Positions 16,641-23,631 are shown, counted from the stretch's first letter. The stretch is 64,000 nt of DNA from JALOAT01 sp041685115 (GCA_041685115.1 JAWLGK010000017.1:12446-76445); one strand, 5' to 3'. The notes: generated by a model not told the origin, from the sequence alone. Program-made: numbers and translations.

Positions 16641-16692
16641 GATTCTACACTCTCACAGACCTATTGAACCATTCTCACAAATGTGTAGAATC
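16641..16692. promoter_or_regulatory. Divergent promoter with a 10-bp inverted repeat
   Basis: GATTCTACAC (16641-16650) and GTGTAGAATC (16683-16692) form a perfect inverted repeat. Each arm contains TAGAAT, a good -10. On the plus strand TTGAAC (16664-16669) lies 16 bp before TAGAAT (16686-16691). On the minus strand TTCAAT precedes the mirrored TAGAAT by about 15 bp. TCTCACA is also repeated directly at 16651 and 16673. The layout suggests one operator controlling both divergent genes. Confidence 0.55.
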
Positions 16693-16723
16693 AAGTCACC
16701 CCAACCACGAAAAGGAGCCAGCC

Positions 16724-16966
16724 ATGGCCCAGAAAGCCAAACCCGAGGCGGTCACGATGGAAGGCGCGCGCCTCGCCTTCGAATGCCTGCTCGAACAAGA
16801 GCAAGACGTGTTCGCGCTCATCTCGGCGATCAGGGGCCTCGACCCTGGCACCGATTCCACGTTGACCAGGCTGATTGACATGGCGTGGAACCGGCTTGGA
16901 GAGCATGGAAACCAGTACACCCTTGCCGACTATTTCGGCGTAGACGCAACCGGAGAACAGGCATGA
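16724..16966 (+). CDS. Small element protein of unknown function
   Basis: An 80-residue acidic protein starting MAQKAKPEAVTMEGARLAFE. AAGGAG lies seven bases before the ATG, which decides this start over an upstream in-frame ATG. It is mostly helical in appearance with no motif I recognise. Its stop overlaps the next start (ATGA), so it begins a plus-strand operon of short genes running to 18182. Transcription probably starts at the divergent promoter at 16641-16692. Confidence 0.6.
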   Translation: MAQKAKPEAVTMEGARLAFECLLEQEQDVFALISAIRGLDPGTDSTLTRLIDMAWNRLGEHGNQYTLADYFGVDATGEQA

Positions 16967-17250
16967 ACAAGAAGACACCCGCGCGCCCGTGCACTGTCGC
17001 TTTACCCTTCGCCCGTCTCACCCCCGACCACCCACACCACCTGTTTCAGGTCAATCCCGGCGTGGACGCCAGCCAGGCGCTGGAGGAAGCGTCTTTGATG
17101 CTGTCCGCCGCCTACGACATGGCGGGGGAAATCGCCCAACTGGAGGACTTCAGCGATGCGGTTTGGGGCATGGTCACCCTGATCCGGATGGCAAAGGCCG
17201 TGGTCGATTCCGTCTCTGCCGGCGTCTGTCGGCCTCCCGAGGAGGCATGA
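16963..17250 (+). CDS. DUF3077-like small phage protein
   Basis: A 95-residue protein whose centre, LFQVNPGVDASQALEEASLM followed by LSAAYDMAGEIAQ, matches the pattern of DUF3077 proteins found in prophages and integrative elements of Pseudomonas and relatives. The function of that family is unknown. ATGA overlap with the preceding gene marks the start. The family assignment is from memory of the motif, not a search. Confidence 0.6.
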   Translation: MNKKTPARPCTVALPFARLTPDHPHHLFQVNPGVDASQALEEASLMLSAAYDMAGEIAQLEDFSDAVWGMVTLIRMAKAVVDSVSAGVCRPPEEA

Positions 17251-17251
17251 C

Positions 17252-17467
17252 ATGGGCGCCCAGAACGTCGTCAGGTTGGCCGAGCGAAGGATTCAGACCG
17301 ATGCGCAATGGCTGCATGAGAGGCAGCGCGCCGATGCGTTCTTCATCCCCGCGTGCGCCCTGATAATCGCTACCGTCAACCGCGATCCGGAAGCCGTCGA
17401 AGCGAACCTGCGCAAGCTGCGCGCCGTTGCGGAGCGGGAGTTCGGTATATCGGGAGGCCCTGCATGA
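17252..17467 (+). CDS. Small element protein of unknown function
   Basis: A 71-residue protein, MGAQNVVRLAERRIQTDAQW at its start and a helical C-terminus (VNRDPEAVEANLRKLRAVAE). It starts one base after the preceding stop, and its own stop overlaps a further short reading frame as ATGA. Operon position is the main support for it being a real gene; I do not recognise the family. Confidence 0.5.
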   Translation: MGAQNVVRLAERRIQTDAQWLHERQRADAFFIPACALIIATVNRDPEAVEANLRKLRAVAEREFGISGGPA

Positions 17468-17586
17468 ACGCGCGCCCGACCACCCCCGCGCCTGTTCCGC
17501 CCCTGATGGCGCTCGACCCCTCGCCACGTCGTCACCTCGCGGCGTGGCCCTGTCCCGATGCGAGGAGGTGTCACCATGGAAGTTGA
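17464..17586 (+). CDS. Possible 40-residue element ORF
   Basis: A Pro/Arg/Ala-rich frame that begins ATGA on the preceding stop and ends 11 bases inside the next gene. The coupling pattern is the only support. Its composition could equally be chance in GC-rich DNA, so this is a weak call. Confidence 0.25.
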   Translation: MNARPTTPAPVPPLMALDPSPRRHLAAWPCPDARRCHHGS

Positions 17587-17923
17587 CGAAGACGCGGCCC
17601 TTGTCCGCGAAGCCGTGGCGCTCCTACGCTCCGGCCGGCTCTACGGCACGTCCGGCGCGGCGGCTCTGGCTGCGGTGCTGCTGCACGCCTACAACCCAGC
17701 GACATGGCGGTTTGATGTCACGGACTTGTGCGTCTTGGATTCGCGCCTGGAGCTGCTGGCGTGGGCGGTGCTGCGCTACCGCGTGGCCGGGCATGAGCCC
17801 CAGCGCGCCCTTGCCGGCGGGGATGCCGAGTTCCGCCCCATCGCGTGGAGCTACGGGGCGGGCGCCTGGTGCGCTCCGGAGCCGTTCTCGCCCCACGACA
17901 AGCCGCCCCGGTGGGAGGATTGA
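17576..17923 (+). CDS. DUF7673-like element protein
   Basis: A 115-residue protein. GAGGAGGTG lies shortly before the ATG at 17576 and decides the start. The segment LLHAYNPATWRFDVTDLCVLD resembles small phage and element proteins with a FD(L/V)TDL motif (grouped, as I recall, as DUF7673). These proteins have no known function. It precedes the AlpA-like gene by four bases. Confidence 0.55.
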   Translation: MEVDEDAALVREAVALLRSGRLYGTSGAAALAAVLLHAYNPATWRFDVTDLCVLDSRLELLAWAVLRYRVAGHEPQRALAGGDAEFRPIAWSYGAGAWCAPEPFSPHDKPPRWED

Positions 17924-17927
17924 GCCC

Positions 17928-18182
17928 GTGACCGTCGATATCTCCCTGCCGCCGCTTTTCATCGACCTCGACCAAGTGGCGACCCTGACCACGCTCTCAG
18001 CCTCGACCATCCAAAACATGGTCGCTCGAAACGAGTTCCCGGCGCCGCGCGAGCTGTCCAGCCGCCGCGTTGCCTGGTTGTACCGCGAGGTGATGGAATG
18101 GGCGGAGAGTCGGCCGGTTTCGAGCATCCTGCCGCCGCCGAACACTGGGGCCAAGAAGCCGCGCGGCGTGCCCTCAGCCTGA
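17928..18182 (+). CDS. AlpA-family HTH regulator (left)
   Basis: An 84-residue protein starting at GTG (GTG ACC GTC GAT). The order FIDLDQVATLTTLSASTIQN, then NEFPAPRELSSRRVAWLYRE, then VMEWAESRP is the winged HTH of AlpA/excisionase-like regulators. Members control integrase expression or excision in satellites and cryptic prophages. It ends the plus-strand operon. A second AlpA-like gene lies near the integrase (27952-28206), so this one may be the regulator of the left operon rather than the excisionase. Confidence 0.75.
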   Translation: MTVDISLPPLFIDLDQVATLTTLSASTIQNMVARNEFPAPRELSSRRVAWLYREVMEWAESRPVSSILPPPNTGAKKPRGVPSA

Positions 18183-18344
18183 CTGAGGGGATTCCCGCAG
18201 ATCGACCGCCTCTGAGTCGGTTACTGGAGTAACTTTTCCAGTAACTTTCACAGTAACTTTCTCGTCCGCCCTCTCCTTGCTCGGGCCGCCGGCGGTAAGG
18301 ACGCCCTGTTTCAGGGCTCCGTTGCAGGGGTTTCCGTTCCGCAT
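18174..18344 (-). CDS. Possible 56-residue protein with VTxK repeats
   Basis: A minus-strand frame starting MRNGNPCNGALKQGVLTAGG and ending with EKVTVKVTGKVTPVT and a short acidic tail. The three KVT units are encoded by perfectly 12-bp-spaced copies of AGTAACTTT read on the other strand. Similar short frames occur in other prophage-like elements as I remember them, but no ribosome-binding site stands out, so the coding call is weak. Confidence 0.35.
   Translation of the reverse strand: MRNGNPCNGALKQGVLTAGGPSKERADEKVTVKVTGKVTPVTDSEAVDLRESPQSG
18228..18260. repeat. Three AGTAACTTT direct repeats with 12-bp period
   Basis: AGTAACTTT occurs at 18228-18236, 18240-18248 and 18252-18260, each separated by three variable bases. 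The period is exactly 12 bp. Either it encodes a short VTxK peptide repeat on the minus strand or it is an iteron-like protein-binding array. Confidence 0.6.
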
Positions 18345-18637
18345 TTCAAACGCGAAAGTTCCAAGCTCGTGGGGCTGTGGTGAGTGGCTTCCGGTGAACG
18401 CAGGGAGATATACGACTCGCCTGCGCCTACGCACCCTTGGCCTACACGGGCACGGCCAGGGGTGGGAGCGGAAGCCTGAAAGGGTGCGTTGGAGAAAGAG
18501 GGCAGCGCTGGGTGGAAGTAGCGGAGCGATGGGCTCAGTCGATGCCACTGACCACGGCCTACCCGTCCTACCCCCATCCGAGCCGTCGGATGGGCAGCGC
18601 TGCGGGAGCAAGTATAGGGGTGCCACGACCGGAGCGG
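18345..18637. other. Element DNA without a supported gene
   Basis: About 290 bp between the small minus-strand frame and the next gene. Long open frames cross it on both strands but look like GC-driven artefacts (Arg/Ser/Pro-rich). It may hold a non-coding RNA, but I see no clear promoter or terminator. Confidence 0.4.
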
Positions 18638-18979
18638 TCAATCTCCGGTGAGAGGGCGGGCCCGCGCCATGTGCGTGTATTCGCCCGTGACTTCGATCAC
18701 CGCCCCGTCGCTCCGTACAAACACCTGGGCCGCGTCCCCGAAGTGACGCTTCAGATCGACGGCGAGAGCAAGCAGGTACGCCCCATAGGCCGCCCAATCT
18801 GGTTCGGGATCATGGCTGCCAGGGTTGTACGTCTCGAACCAGTCCGAGAGGTAATCGAGCCGCGCGACCAGCTCCTCCGGTAAGCCGAAGGTGTGGTGGT
18901 CGCAACTGGCCCAGCCCTCACCACTGCCGGGCACCCACAGGGAAGAACTTTCGAAATCCTTATCGACGAGCAGCTTCAT
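18638..18979 (-). CDS. Hypothetical element protein
   Basis: A 113-residue acidic protein, MKLLVDKDFESSSLWVPGSG at the start, with a conserved-looking core (CDHHTFGLPEELVARLDYLS; DWAAYGAYLLALAVDLKRHF) and a C-terminal beta-rich part (VFVRSDGAVIEVTGE). The composition and codon use look coding. I do not recognise a family. It is flanked by non-coding DNA and may be an accessory (cargo) gene of the element. Confidence 0.55.
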   Translation of the reverse strand: MKLLVDKDFESSSLWVPGSGEGWASCDHHTFGLPEELVARLDYLSDWFETYNPGSHDPEPDWAAYGAYLLALAVDLKRHFGDAAQVFVRSDGAVIEVTGEYTHMARARPLTGD

Positions 18980-19264
18980 TGGGCTTCAAAGCTTCGAAAA
19001 TGGGGAATTAAGGGGTGTGCCCTGCGCCTGGAGCGAACGTCCAGGATTGCTCTCCGCAGTGGCAGCATCCAAGAGGATGCCGGGTGCGGGTCACGGCTTC
19101 GCGCACTAAGCCGGGCACGGAACAAGCCGCCCACGGCCCGTACAGTTCCCGAAGGAACCACGTTCCCCAACCCCCTTCCGGCTGGGTCGCAGGGCACCCG
19201 GCCATTGTAGCGGGCGCGGTCGGGCATGGCACCGGGGCATTCACCCAGCCCATCCCGCCGGGGC
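18980..19264. other. Non-coding stretch before the toxin-antitoxin promoter
   Basis: About 285 bp with no convincing gene on either strand. The open frames here are Arg/Pro-rich and lack ribosome-binding sites. The stretch ends at the promoter for the toxin-antitoxin pair. Confidence 0.4.
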
Positions 19265-19293
19265 TTGCCGAACTGTATCCCATTTTCTACAAT
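19265..19293 (+). promoter_or_regulatory. Sigma-70-type promoter for the toxin-antitoxin pair
   Basis: TTGCCG (19265-19270) and TACAAT (19288-19293) are separated by 17 bp. Transcription should start close to 19300, at or next to the toxin ATG at 19301, and no ribosome-binding site precedes that ATG, so the toxin message may be leaderless. Confidence 0.6.
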
Positions 19294-19300
19294 CACACCC

Positions 19301-19591
19301 ATGAAGACCATCCTCACCACCGACCTGTTCAACGAGTGGTTCGCCGGGCTGCGCGATAAGCAGGGGGCTCGCCGGATTCAGGCCCGCATCGACCGGGCCG
19401 AGGATGGCAACTTCGGCGACTGCGAGCCGGTGGGCGAAGGCGTGTCGGAGATGCGGATTCACTGCGGGCCGGGCTACCGCGTGTACTTCACGCAGCGCGG
19501 CATGGAGATCGTGATCCTGCTGGCGGGCGGCGACAAGTCCACCCAGCCCAAGGACATCAAGACCGCGCTGGAGCTGGCGCGGCAATTGTAA
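19301..19591 (+). CDS. HigB/RelE-like addiction-module toxin
   Basis: A 96-residue basic protein of the phage-derived killer-protein family (RelE superfamily mRNA interferases). MKTILTTDLFNEWFAGLRDK is followed by ARIDRAEDGNFGDCEPVGEG and MRIHCGPGYRVYFTQRG, the classic pattern of these toxins. A downstream HTH antitoxin follows after 12 bp, the HigBA order (toxin first). The start is fixed by the promoter position and the family N-terminus. The pair probably stabilises the element. Confidence 0.85.
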   Translation: MKTILTTDLFNEWFAGLRDKQGARRIQARIDRAEDGNFGDCEPVGEGVSEMRIHCGPGYRVYFTQRGMEIVILLAGGDKSTQPKDIKTALELARQL

Positions 19592-19603
19592 CGAGAGGTC
19601 ACC

Positions 19604-19903
19604 ATGGGAACCATCAAGCTGCACAAGTGGGATAGCGCCGAACACCTCAAGACCGAGGAAGACATGGCGCAGTACCTGGAAGCCTGCATGGAGGAAGCCG
19701 GCGACGACGCGGCCTTCATCGCCAAGGCGCTCGGGAACATCGCCCGCGCCAAGGGCATGAGCCAGCTCGCCAAGGACACGGGCCTGGGACGCGAAAGCCT
19801 CTACAAGGCGCTATCCGGAGAGAACAACCCGAGCTTCGCCACCATCCTGAAGGTCGTGCACGCGCTGGGGCTGAAACTCCACCCTGAAGTCGCCCATCGC
19901 TGA
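19604..19903 (+). CDS. HigA-like HTH antitoxin
   Basis: A 99-residue antitoxin of the addiction-module antidote family. LKTEEDMAQYLEACMEEAGD is followed by the HTH IARAKGMSQLAKDTGLGRES and LYKALSGENNPSFATILKVV. A GAGAGGT ribosome-binding site sits eight bases before the ATG, stronger than anything before the toxin, which would favour antitoxin excess. It should neutralise the toxin encoded just upstream and repress the shared promoter. Confidence 0.85.
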   Translation: MGTIKLHKWDSAEHLKTEEDMAQYLEACMEEAGDDAAFIAKALGNIARAKGMSQLAKDTGLGRESLYKALSGENNPSFATILKVVHALGLKLHPEVAHR

Positions 19904-19951
19904 TCCGGGAGGGGACCGGGCGCGGACAGTACGCGGGCCTTCGGGCGTTTG

Positions 19952-19979
19952 AAGGGGATCGCGTTTTGCGACCCCCTTT
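19952..19979. terminator. Bidirectional hairpin terminator between antitoxin and terS-like gene
   Basis: AAGGGGATCGC-GTTTT-GCGACCCCCTTT folds into a stem of about ten pairs with one mismatch, with T-rich and A-rich flanks. It lies between convergent transcription units, so it can serve both. Confidence 0.6.
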
Positions 19980-20007
19980 GCAGTGGGCGCGGATGGCGCC
20001 TTGCGGC

Positions 20008-20556
20008 CTACTCGGCGCCCGGTGCGTCGATGCCCAGGCGCTCACGGCGGCCCACAAGGAAGGCGTCCCGCTTGGCGGCCTCAGCCAATACCCGGTTGTA
20101 GAGGTCATCCAGCACCTCCTTGGGCGGGAACACGTTCAGGCTGATTTCCTCTTTGACCTCCACCCTGTCCCGCCATAGGTGCGGCTGGCGGTTGCGCAGC
20201 CATAGGCTCTGCGCCTGCACGCTGGGCGGCACCTGGCGCCGGAGCGGCCGGACAACAGCCCCCGACCCTTCTCCCTCGGCAACTGGCCGTTCCTCCGTGA
20301 CGAAGTGCCCGCCCACGGCGCTCCTGTAGAGGCTGTCCGCCACGTCGGAATCCGCCGCCATCTTCCCCGCCGAGATGGACGCGCAAAAATCGGCGTGAGC
20401 GCGCTTCCAACGGTTGATGGTCGCCTCGTCCACCCCGAAGAAGTCAGCCAAGCCCGCATCCGTCAGCCCCAACAGGCAGAGCTTCCGGGCCTGTTCGGCG
20501 AACTCCTCACGGTACTTGGTCGGGCGGCCTCGCCTACCCCTGGTCGTCGTGCTCAT
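20008..20556 (-). CDS. Small-terminase-like HTH protein (copy 2)
   Basis: A 182-residue protein of the type often annotated as phage terminase small subunit. The N-terminus has a basic GRPTKYREEFAEQARKLC segment and an HTH (LADFFGVDEATINRWKRAH), then DSDVADSLYRSAVG and AQSLWLRNRQPHLWRDRVEV, typical of this family. Small terminases recognise pac/cos DNA and feed it to the large subunit, which is absent here. It is paralogous to the gene just upstream and overlaps its end by 23 bases. In a satellite it could redirect helper-phage packaging (inference). Confidence 0.75.
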   Translation of the reverse strand: MSTTTRGRRGRPTKYREEFAEQARKLCLLGLTDAGLADFFGVDEATINRWKRAHADFCASISAGKMAADSDVADSLYRSAVGGHFVTEERPVAEGEGSGAVVRPLRRQVPPSVQAQSLWLRNRQPHLWRDRVEVKEEISLNVFPPKEVLDDLYNRVLAEAAKRDAFLVGRRERLGIDAPGAE

Positions 20557-21124
20557 CGGTCAGCCCCCTTTCTCGCATCACGGCCTGCTGCCGCTCGCGC
20601 GCCTGCTGCATGCGATCCTCGAACAGGCGCAGCAGCGCTTCACCATCCGGGCCGCTCACGGTCACATCGGCCTGGTGCTCAATCCGGTCGCGCCACTTCT
20701 CGGGCTGCCGGTTCTTCAACCAGATGAACGCCGCCCCGGTGTCCGGCGGGTAATGCTTGGTGAGCGGGGTCAGCGTTACCAAGCCCTGATAGTTGGAGAC
20801 GTGGACATCCGGGTGGGAGTAGCCGATGGCGCGCTGGTAGAGGGCAGCGGCCACCTTTGCGTCGGCATCCGACTTGCCCTCTTTTATGGACTGCAAAAAT
20901 TCGGGATGCGCCCCTTTCCAGCCGTGAAAGGTGCGCTCGGACACGCCGAAGAAGGCCGCCATCTCGGCATCGGTTTGCCCCAGCAGCGCCAGCCGGCGGG
21001 CCTGTTCGGCATAGTCGGCGCGGTAGAGCGTCGGACGGCCGCGCGCCGGCTTCTCCTTCGCCTTGCTGGTGCTCTTGCGGGCCTGCTGCGGCTGGCGCTT
21101 GGGCTTACTGGATGGCGTGGTCAT
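20534..21124 (-). CDS. Small-terminase-like HTH protein (copy 1)
   Basis: A 196-residue protein. A Lys/Ser/Pro-rich N-terminal tail is followed by GRPTLYRADYAEQARRLALL, the HTH MAAFFGVSERTFHGWKGAH, then KVAAALYQRAIGYSHPDVHV and AAFIWLKNRQPEKWRDRIEH, the hallmark of terminase-small-subunit-like proteins. It aligns end to end with the next gene, so the two arose by duplication or by separate acquisition of the same family. I chose the ATG at 21124, which overlaps the preceding gene by 20 bases, because the upstream frame is unconserved. Confidence 0.75.
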   Translation of the reverse strand: MTTPSSKPKRQPQQARKSTSKAKEKPARGRPTLYRADYAEQARRLALLGQTDAEMAAFFGVSERTFHGWKGAHPEFLQSIKEGKSDADAKVAAALYQRAIGYSHPDVHVSNYQGLVTLTPLTKHYPPDTGAAFIWLKNRQPEKWRDRIEHQADVTVSGPDGEALLRLFEDRMQQARERQQAVMRERGLTDEHDDQG

Positions 21125-21311
21125 TTTCGGGGATGGGCCTCTGCTCGACGGGCAGGTGGTGAAAGGACGCGGCCAGCTCACCCAGGACAATCTCAGCCGC
21201 CTTCCGAAGGTCTGGCGAGATGTGCGGGGCGATGATGATGCCGCCCTGCTCGTGCAGGCGGGCAAAGAGCATCAGCGCCCACAGGATGCGATCTTCTTTC
21301 GTTTCGGGCAT
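21105..21311 (-). CDS. Small element protein of unknown function
   Basis: A 68-residue protein, MPETKEDRILWALMLFARLH at its start and DLRKAAEIVLGELAASFHHL in the middle; largely helical. It overlaps the small-terminase-like gene by 20 bases and reads in the same direction, so it is probably co-transcribed with it. A GGAGCGGAG sequence lies before the ATG and supports the start. No family recognised. Confidence 0.55.
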   Translation of the reverse strand: MPETKEDRILWALMLFARLHEQGGIIIAPHISPDLRKAAEIVLGELAASFHHLPVEQRPIPENDHAIQ

Positions 21312-21331
21312 GTCTCCGCTCCTTTGCTCCG

Positions 21332-21619
21332 TTACCGCTCAATGGTCGTGGGCACGGTCTCGTGCTTCGAGCGCACGCACCCCGCGCCGCAGGATGTGGT
21401 GTATCTGCCCAGCGTCTCGCCTTGGCAGTTCGTGAAGTAGTGGTAGCGCCCGGCGTCTCTGAACCGGAACACCGTGCAGCCGGCGTGCGTGAATAGCGTC
21501 GCCACCTCGAACTCAGGATTTCCGGTTTCGGTCATCTGTTCTGGGTCCTTCGCGCAGCCGACCACCAAAAGGCTACAGGCGAAGGCCAAGAGCAATGCGA
21601 TCTTGGTCGGCTTCGTCAT
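21332..21619 (-). CDS. Small lipoprotein, phage DUF4884-like
   Basis: A 95-residue protein with a lipoprotein signal (MTKPTKIALLLAFACSLLVV then GC, lipobox VVGC). The mature part, EVATLFTHAGCTVFRFRDAG followed by RYHYFTNCQGE, contains paired cysteines and matches a small phage-lipoprotein pattern that I recall as DUF4884; that assignment is tentative. Two further Cys lie in TTSCGAGCVRS. Such lipoproteins can act in superinfection exclusion or envelope modification, but nothing here proves it. Confidence 0.6.
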   Translation of the reverse strand: MTKPTKIALLLAFACSLLVVGCAKDPEQMTETGNPEFEVATLFTHAGCTVFRFRDAGRYHYFTNCQGETLGRYTTSCGAGCVRSKHETVPTTIER

Positions 21620-21626
21620 GGTTACC

Positions 21627-21851
21627 TCAGGCCCTTGGCGTGCTGAGCGGCACCGTCAACCGCCGGCGGGCTTCCTTTGCCCGCTGTTCCCTTTCCGCAC
21701 TGATTGCCCGCGCGATGCCAACCAAGCAACGATTCCCGGTCTCCTCGGCGATCTCACGGCAGAGATTGAGCCGGTCGCCGTGCTGTTCGGCCAACACCTC
21801 GTCAGAGGTCAGCGGCGCCCGGATGCGATTCGGTAGCAGCATCGCCTTCAT
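21627..21851 (-). CDS. Small element protein of unknown function
   Basis: A 74-residue basic protein, MKAMLLPNRIRAPLTSDEVL at the start, with two Cys (C31, C43) and a helical Arg-rich C-terminus (ISAEREQRAKEARRRL). Its ATG overlaps the stop of the gene upstream (ATGA), so it is translationally coupled to it. No family recognised. Confidence 0.5.
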   Translation of the reverse strand: MKAMLLPNRIRAPLTSDEVLAEQHGDRLNLCREIAEETGNRCLVGIARAISAEREQRAKEARRRLTVPLSTPRA

Positions 21852-22636
21852 GCCCGGAATCCCGGATAGCGCAAGCTGCGCTTGCTACCTGATCGCTCCC
21901 AGTCGTCGCGATCAATGGCCGTAAGTGAACACAGTGTCATCGGAATCAGTAGCTCGACGAAGTGGCCGTCCTTGTCCACAGGCGAACTCAACGGCATGCC
22001 GATGGACTCGATCACCAGCGGCGAGTAGGTGCGCCCTTTGTATTTCATGGCGAGCCTCGCCGGCGCGTTGGGCGGGAGCGCTGCATATGCCATCGCCTCG
22101 TCCAACGGCTTTCCTTGCGCGAACTGCTTGATGCCTTCGAGGACCGCCATGATCGGGCCATCGTCCGCCAGACGCTCCGGCAGCGTCCACTTGACGAGCT
22201 GTTCAACCGGAGCTTCAACCTCTTTCGCTGGATCGCGCCACGCCCGGAAGAGCGCCACCACCTGAATCTTCAGCGGCGGCATACCAGCGAAGACTTGGGT
22301 GGAGTTCAGCTTCGTAACGCCAGTGCGCCCCTCGAACTTGCCCATGAATTTCGAGAGCGAGCCACCCGGATCGGTGAATGCCTGTATCGCACCACTCGAT
22401 AACATGGCCCTCATGGTTGGTGCCATGTTGCCGCTGTCCTCGAAAGGCGAGGACCACCCTAACTGCATGTCCAAACTGCACTCGGTTAACGCAGCCTGAA
22501 CCGTGGGAATGGGCCGCTCCTGACTGTCCTTCTCGATGCGCTTCCAGTACCTGGACGACCCTACGCGCTCCACCGGCCAAAAAGTGGCGATCAGGTGTGG
22601 CGAGAGCCCGTCCCAAAGCGAGGTCAACTCAGCCAT
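21848..22636 (-). CDS. Unrecognised 262-residue protein, possibly structural
   Basis: A well-formed 262-residue coding sequence. Distinctive segments are GKFEGRTGVTKLNSTQVFAG, MPPLKIQVVALFRAWRDPAK, EVEAPVEQLVKWTLPERLAD and the C-terminal ESIGMPLSSPVDKDGHFVEL. The mixed beta-strand/turn character and the LNS-Q-F-G-MPP stretch recall phage structural or baseplate-type proteins, but I cannot name a family. It is the longest unidentified gene in the element and heads a run of small coupled genes. If it is virion-associated it would bear on how the element is packaged. Confidence 0.6.
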   Translation of the reverse strand: MAELTSLWDGLSPHLIATFWPVERVGSSRYWKRIEKDSQERPIPTVQAALTECSLDMQLGWSSPFEDSGNMAPTMRAMLSSGAIQAFTDPGGSLSKFMGKFEGRTGVTKLNSTQVFAGMPPLKIQVVALFRAWRDPAKEVEAPVEQLVKWTLPERLADDGPIMAVLEGIKQFAQGKPLDEAMAYAALPPNAPARLAMKYKGRTYSPLVIESIGMPLSSPVDKDGHFVELLIPMTLCSLTAIDRDDWERSGSKRSLRYPGFRA

Positions 22637-22838
22637 TGCCGCCGCCCGCCGTTCCGTGCGCGTGGGCCAACAGCAATTCCGCCGCCTTCACCCGATCAGC
22701 CGGCGGCGCCGTGCCGTCGTTCGCGACCGCAACCAGTGTTGCGATGGCGTCCTGCGCGTGACGGCCCGCGCGAGTTCTGATGCTCGCGGCTCCCAGGGGC
22801 CGCCCGCCAGGGCTGGGCTGCTGAACGTTGCTGGTCAT
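22629..22838 (-). CDS. Small Ala-rich element protein
   Basis: A 69-residue protein, MTSNVQQPSPGGRPLGAASI at the start and a helical DRVKAAELLLAHAHGTAGGG end. It overlaps the next gene by eight bases, indicating coupling. The short C-terminal helix resembles small phage proteins that sit before terminase or structural genes, but the match is too weak to name. Confidence 0.45.
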   Translation of the reverse strand: MTSNVQQPSPGGRPLGAASIRTRAGRHAQDAIATLVAVANDGTAPPADRVKAAELLLAHAHGTAGGGNG

Positions 22839-22965
22839 GCTGGTTCTCCGAAGGCGGCCGGGTCGGCCTCATCCGAACTGGAATTCAGCGGTGGCTATTC
22901 CCGTGACGTGCGGTCTTTTATTCGCCACGCCCGCCCGGCCATTGAACGGTTTGTGCTGCTTGGCG

Positions 22966-23631
22966 TTACATCACGGCCTGCATCGCGGAAACCGCCTTGT
23001 GCGCCAGCGCGGCAAAGCCAGTGAGGCGGGGAGCGGCATCGGGCACAGGCCGGCGCGAAACTGGCACCGAGAAGCCGTGCGGCAGCTTGCTTTCGTCCTT
23101 GGTCTTCAGGAACTCCACCAGACAGGCGTTTTCGGCCTCCAGGGCTTCCCGTTTGGCGGAGAAAGCGGCGTAGTCGGGCGTTGGGGCTAGCCTCTCGACA
23201 ACCGCCTTGTCCGTGACGCCCAAAGCCTTCAACTCCTCGCGCTTCCGTCGCATGGTGCCCTCCGCGCACTGGATCTCCCTCGGAATGCCGTTCAGCTTTC
23301 CGACAATCTCCATGTGGCGCGTCGCCGCCGCGTTGAAGACGGGAGCCAGGCGCTCGTTATCCGCCCGTTCCAGCGCGGCCATATCCTCGCTCAGGGCTGT
23401 GATGGTGCGCCGCGTGGCGATTGCTTCCAGGCCGAATTTTGTGACTGCCTGGAAATGGGTTTCGTCGGGGAATTGTTGGCGCACCAGCACCAGCAGCACC
23501 TCGGGACGAAGCTGCTTGACCGCCTGAGACAGGTCCTCGCGCAGTCGGACGGCGGCGCGCATGGCCTCCGTGTCATTGCGGATGGCGCGGAGTTCGTCAG
23601 CAGTGGGCAACGGTGGGTTGATCTTGGGCAT
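22966..23631 (-). CDS. Unrecognised 221-residue coiled-coil protein
   Basis: A 221-residue, mostly helical protein. ELRAIRNDTEAMRAAVRLRE and the central RTITALSEDMAALERADNER suggest coiled coils, and the C-terminus (PHGFSVPVSRRPVPDAAPRL) is extended. No catalytic motif is visible. A GGAGAA sequence precedes the ATG. It may be a scaffold-like or regulatory protein; I do not recognise the family. Downstream about 125 bp carry no obvious gene. Confidence 0.55.
   Translation of the reverse strand: MPKINPPLPTADELRAIRNDTEAMRAAVRLREDLSQAVKQLRPEVLLVLVRQQFPDETHFQAVTKFGLEAIATRRTITALSEDMAALERADNERLAPVFNAAATRHMEIVGKLNGIPREIQCAEGTMRRKREELKALGVTDKAVVERLAPTPDYAAFSAKREALEAENACLVEFLKTKDESKLPHGFSVPVSRRPVPDAAPRLTGFAALAHKAVSAMQAVM

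Noticed and set aside
18345..18797. Long minus-strand open frame upstream of the VTxK peptide
   Set aside because: Arg/Ser/Pro-rich low-quality sequence overlapping the supported gene at 18638-18979; only the last 56 codons look possible.
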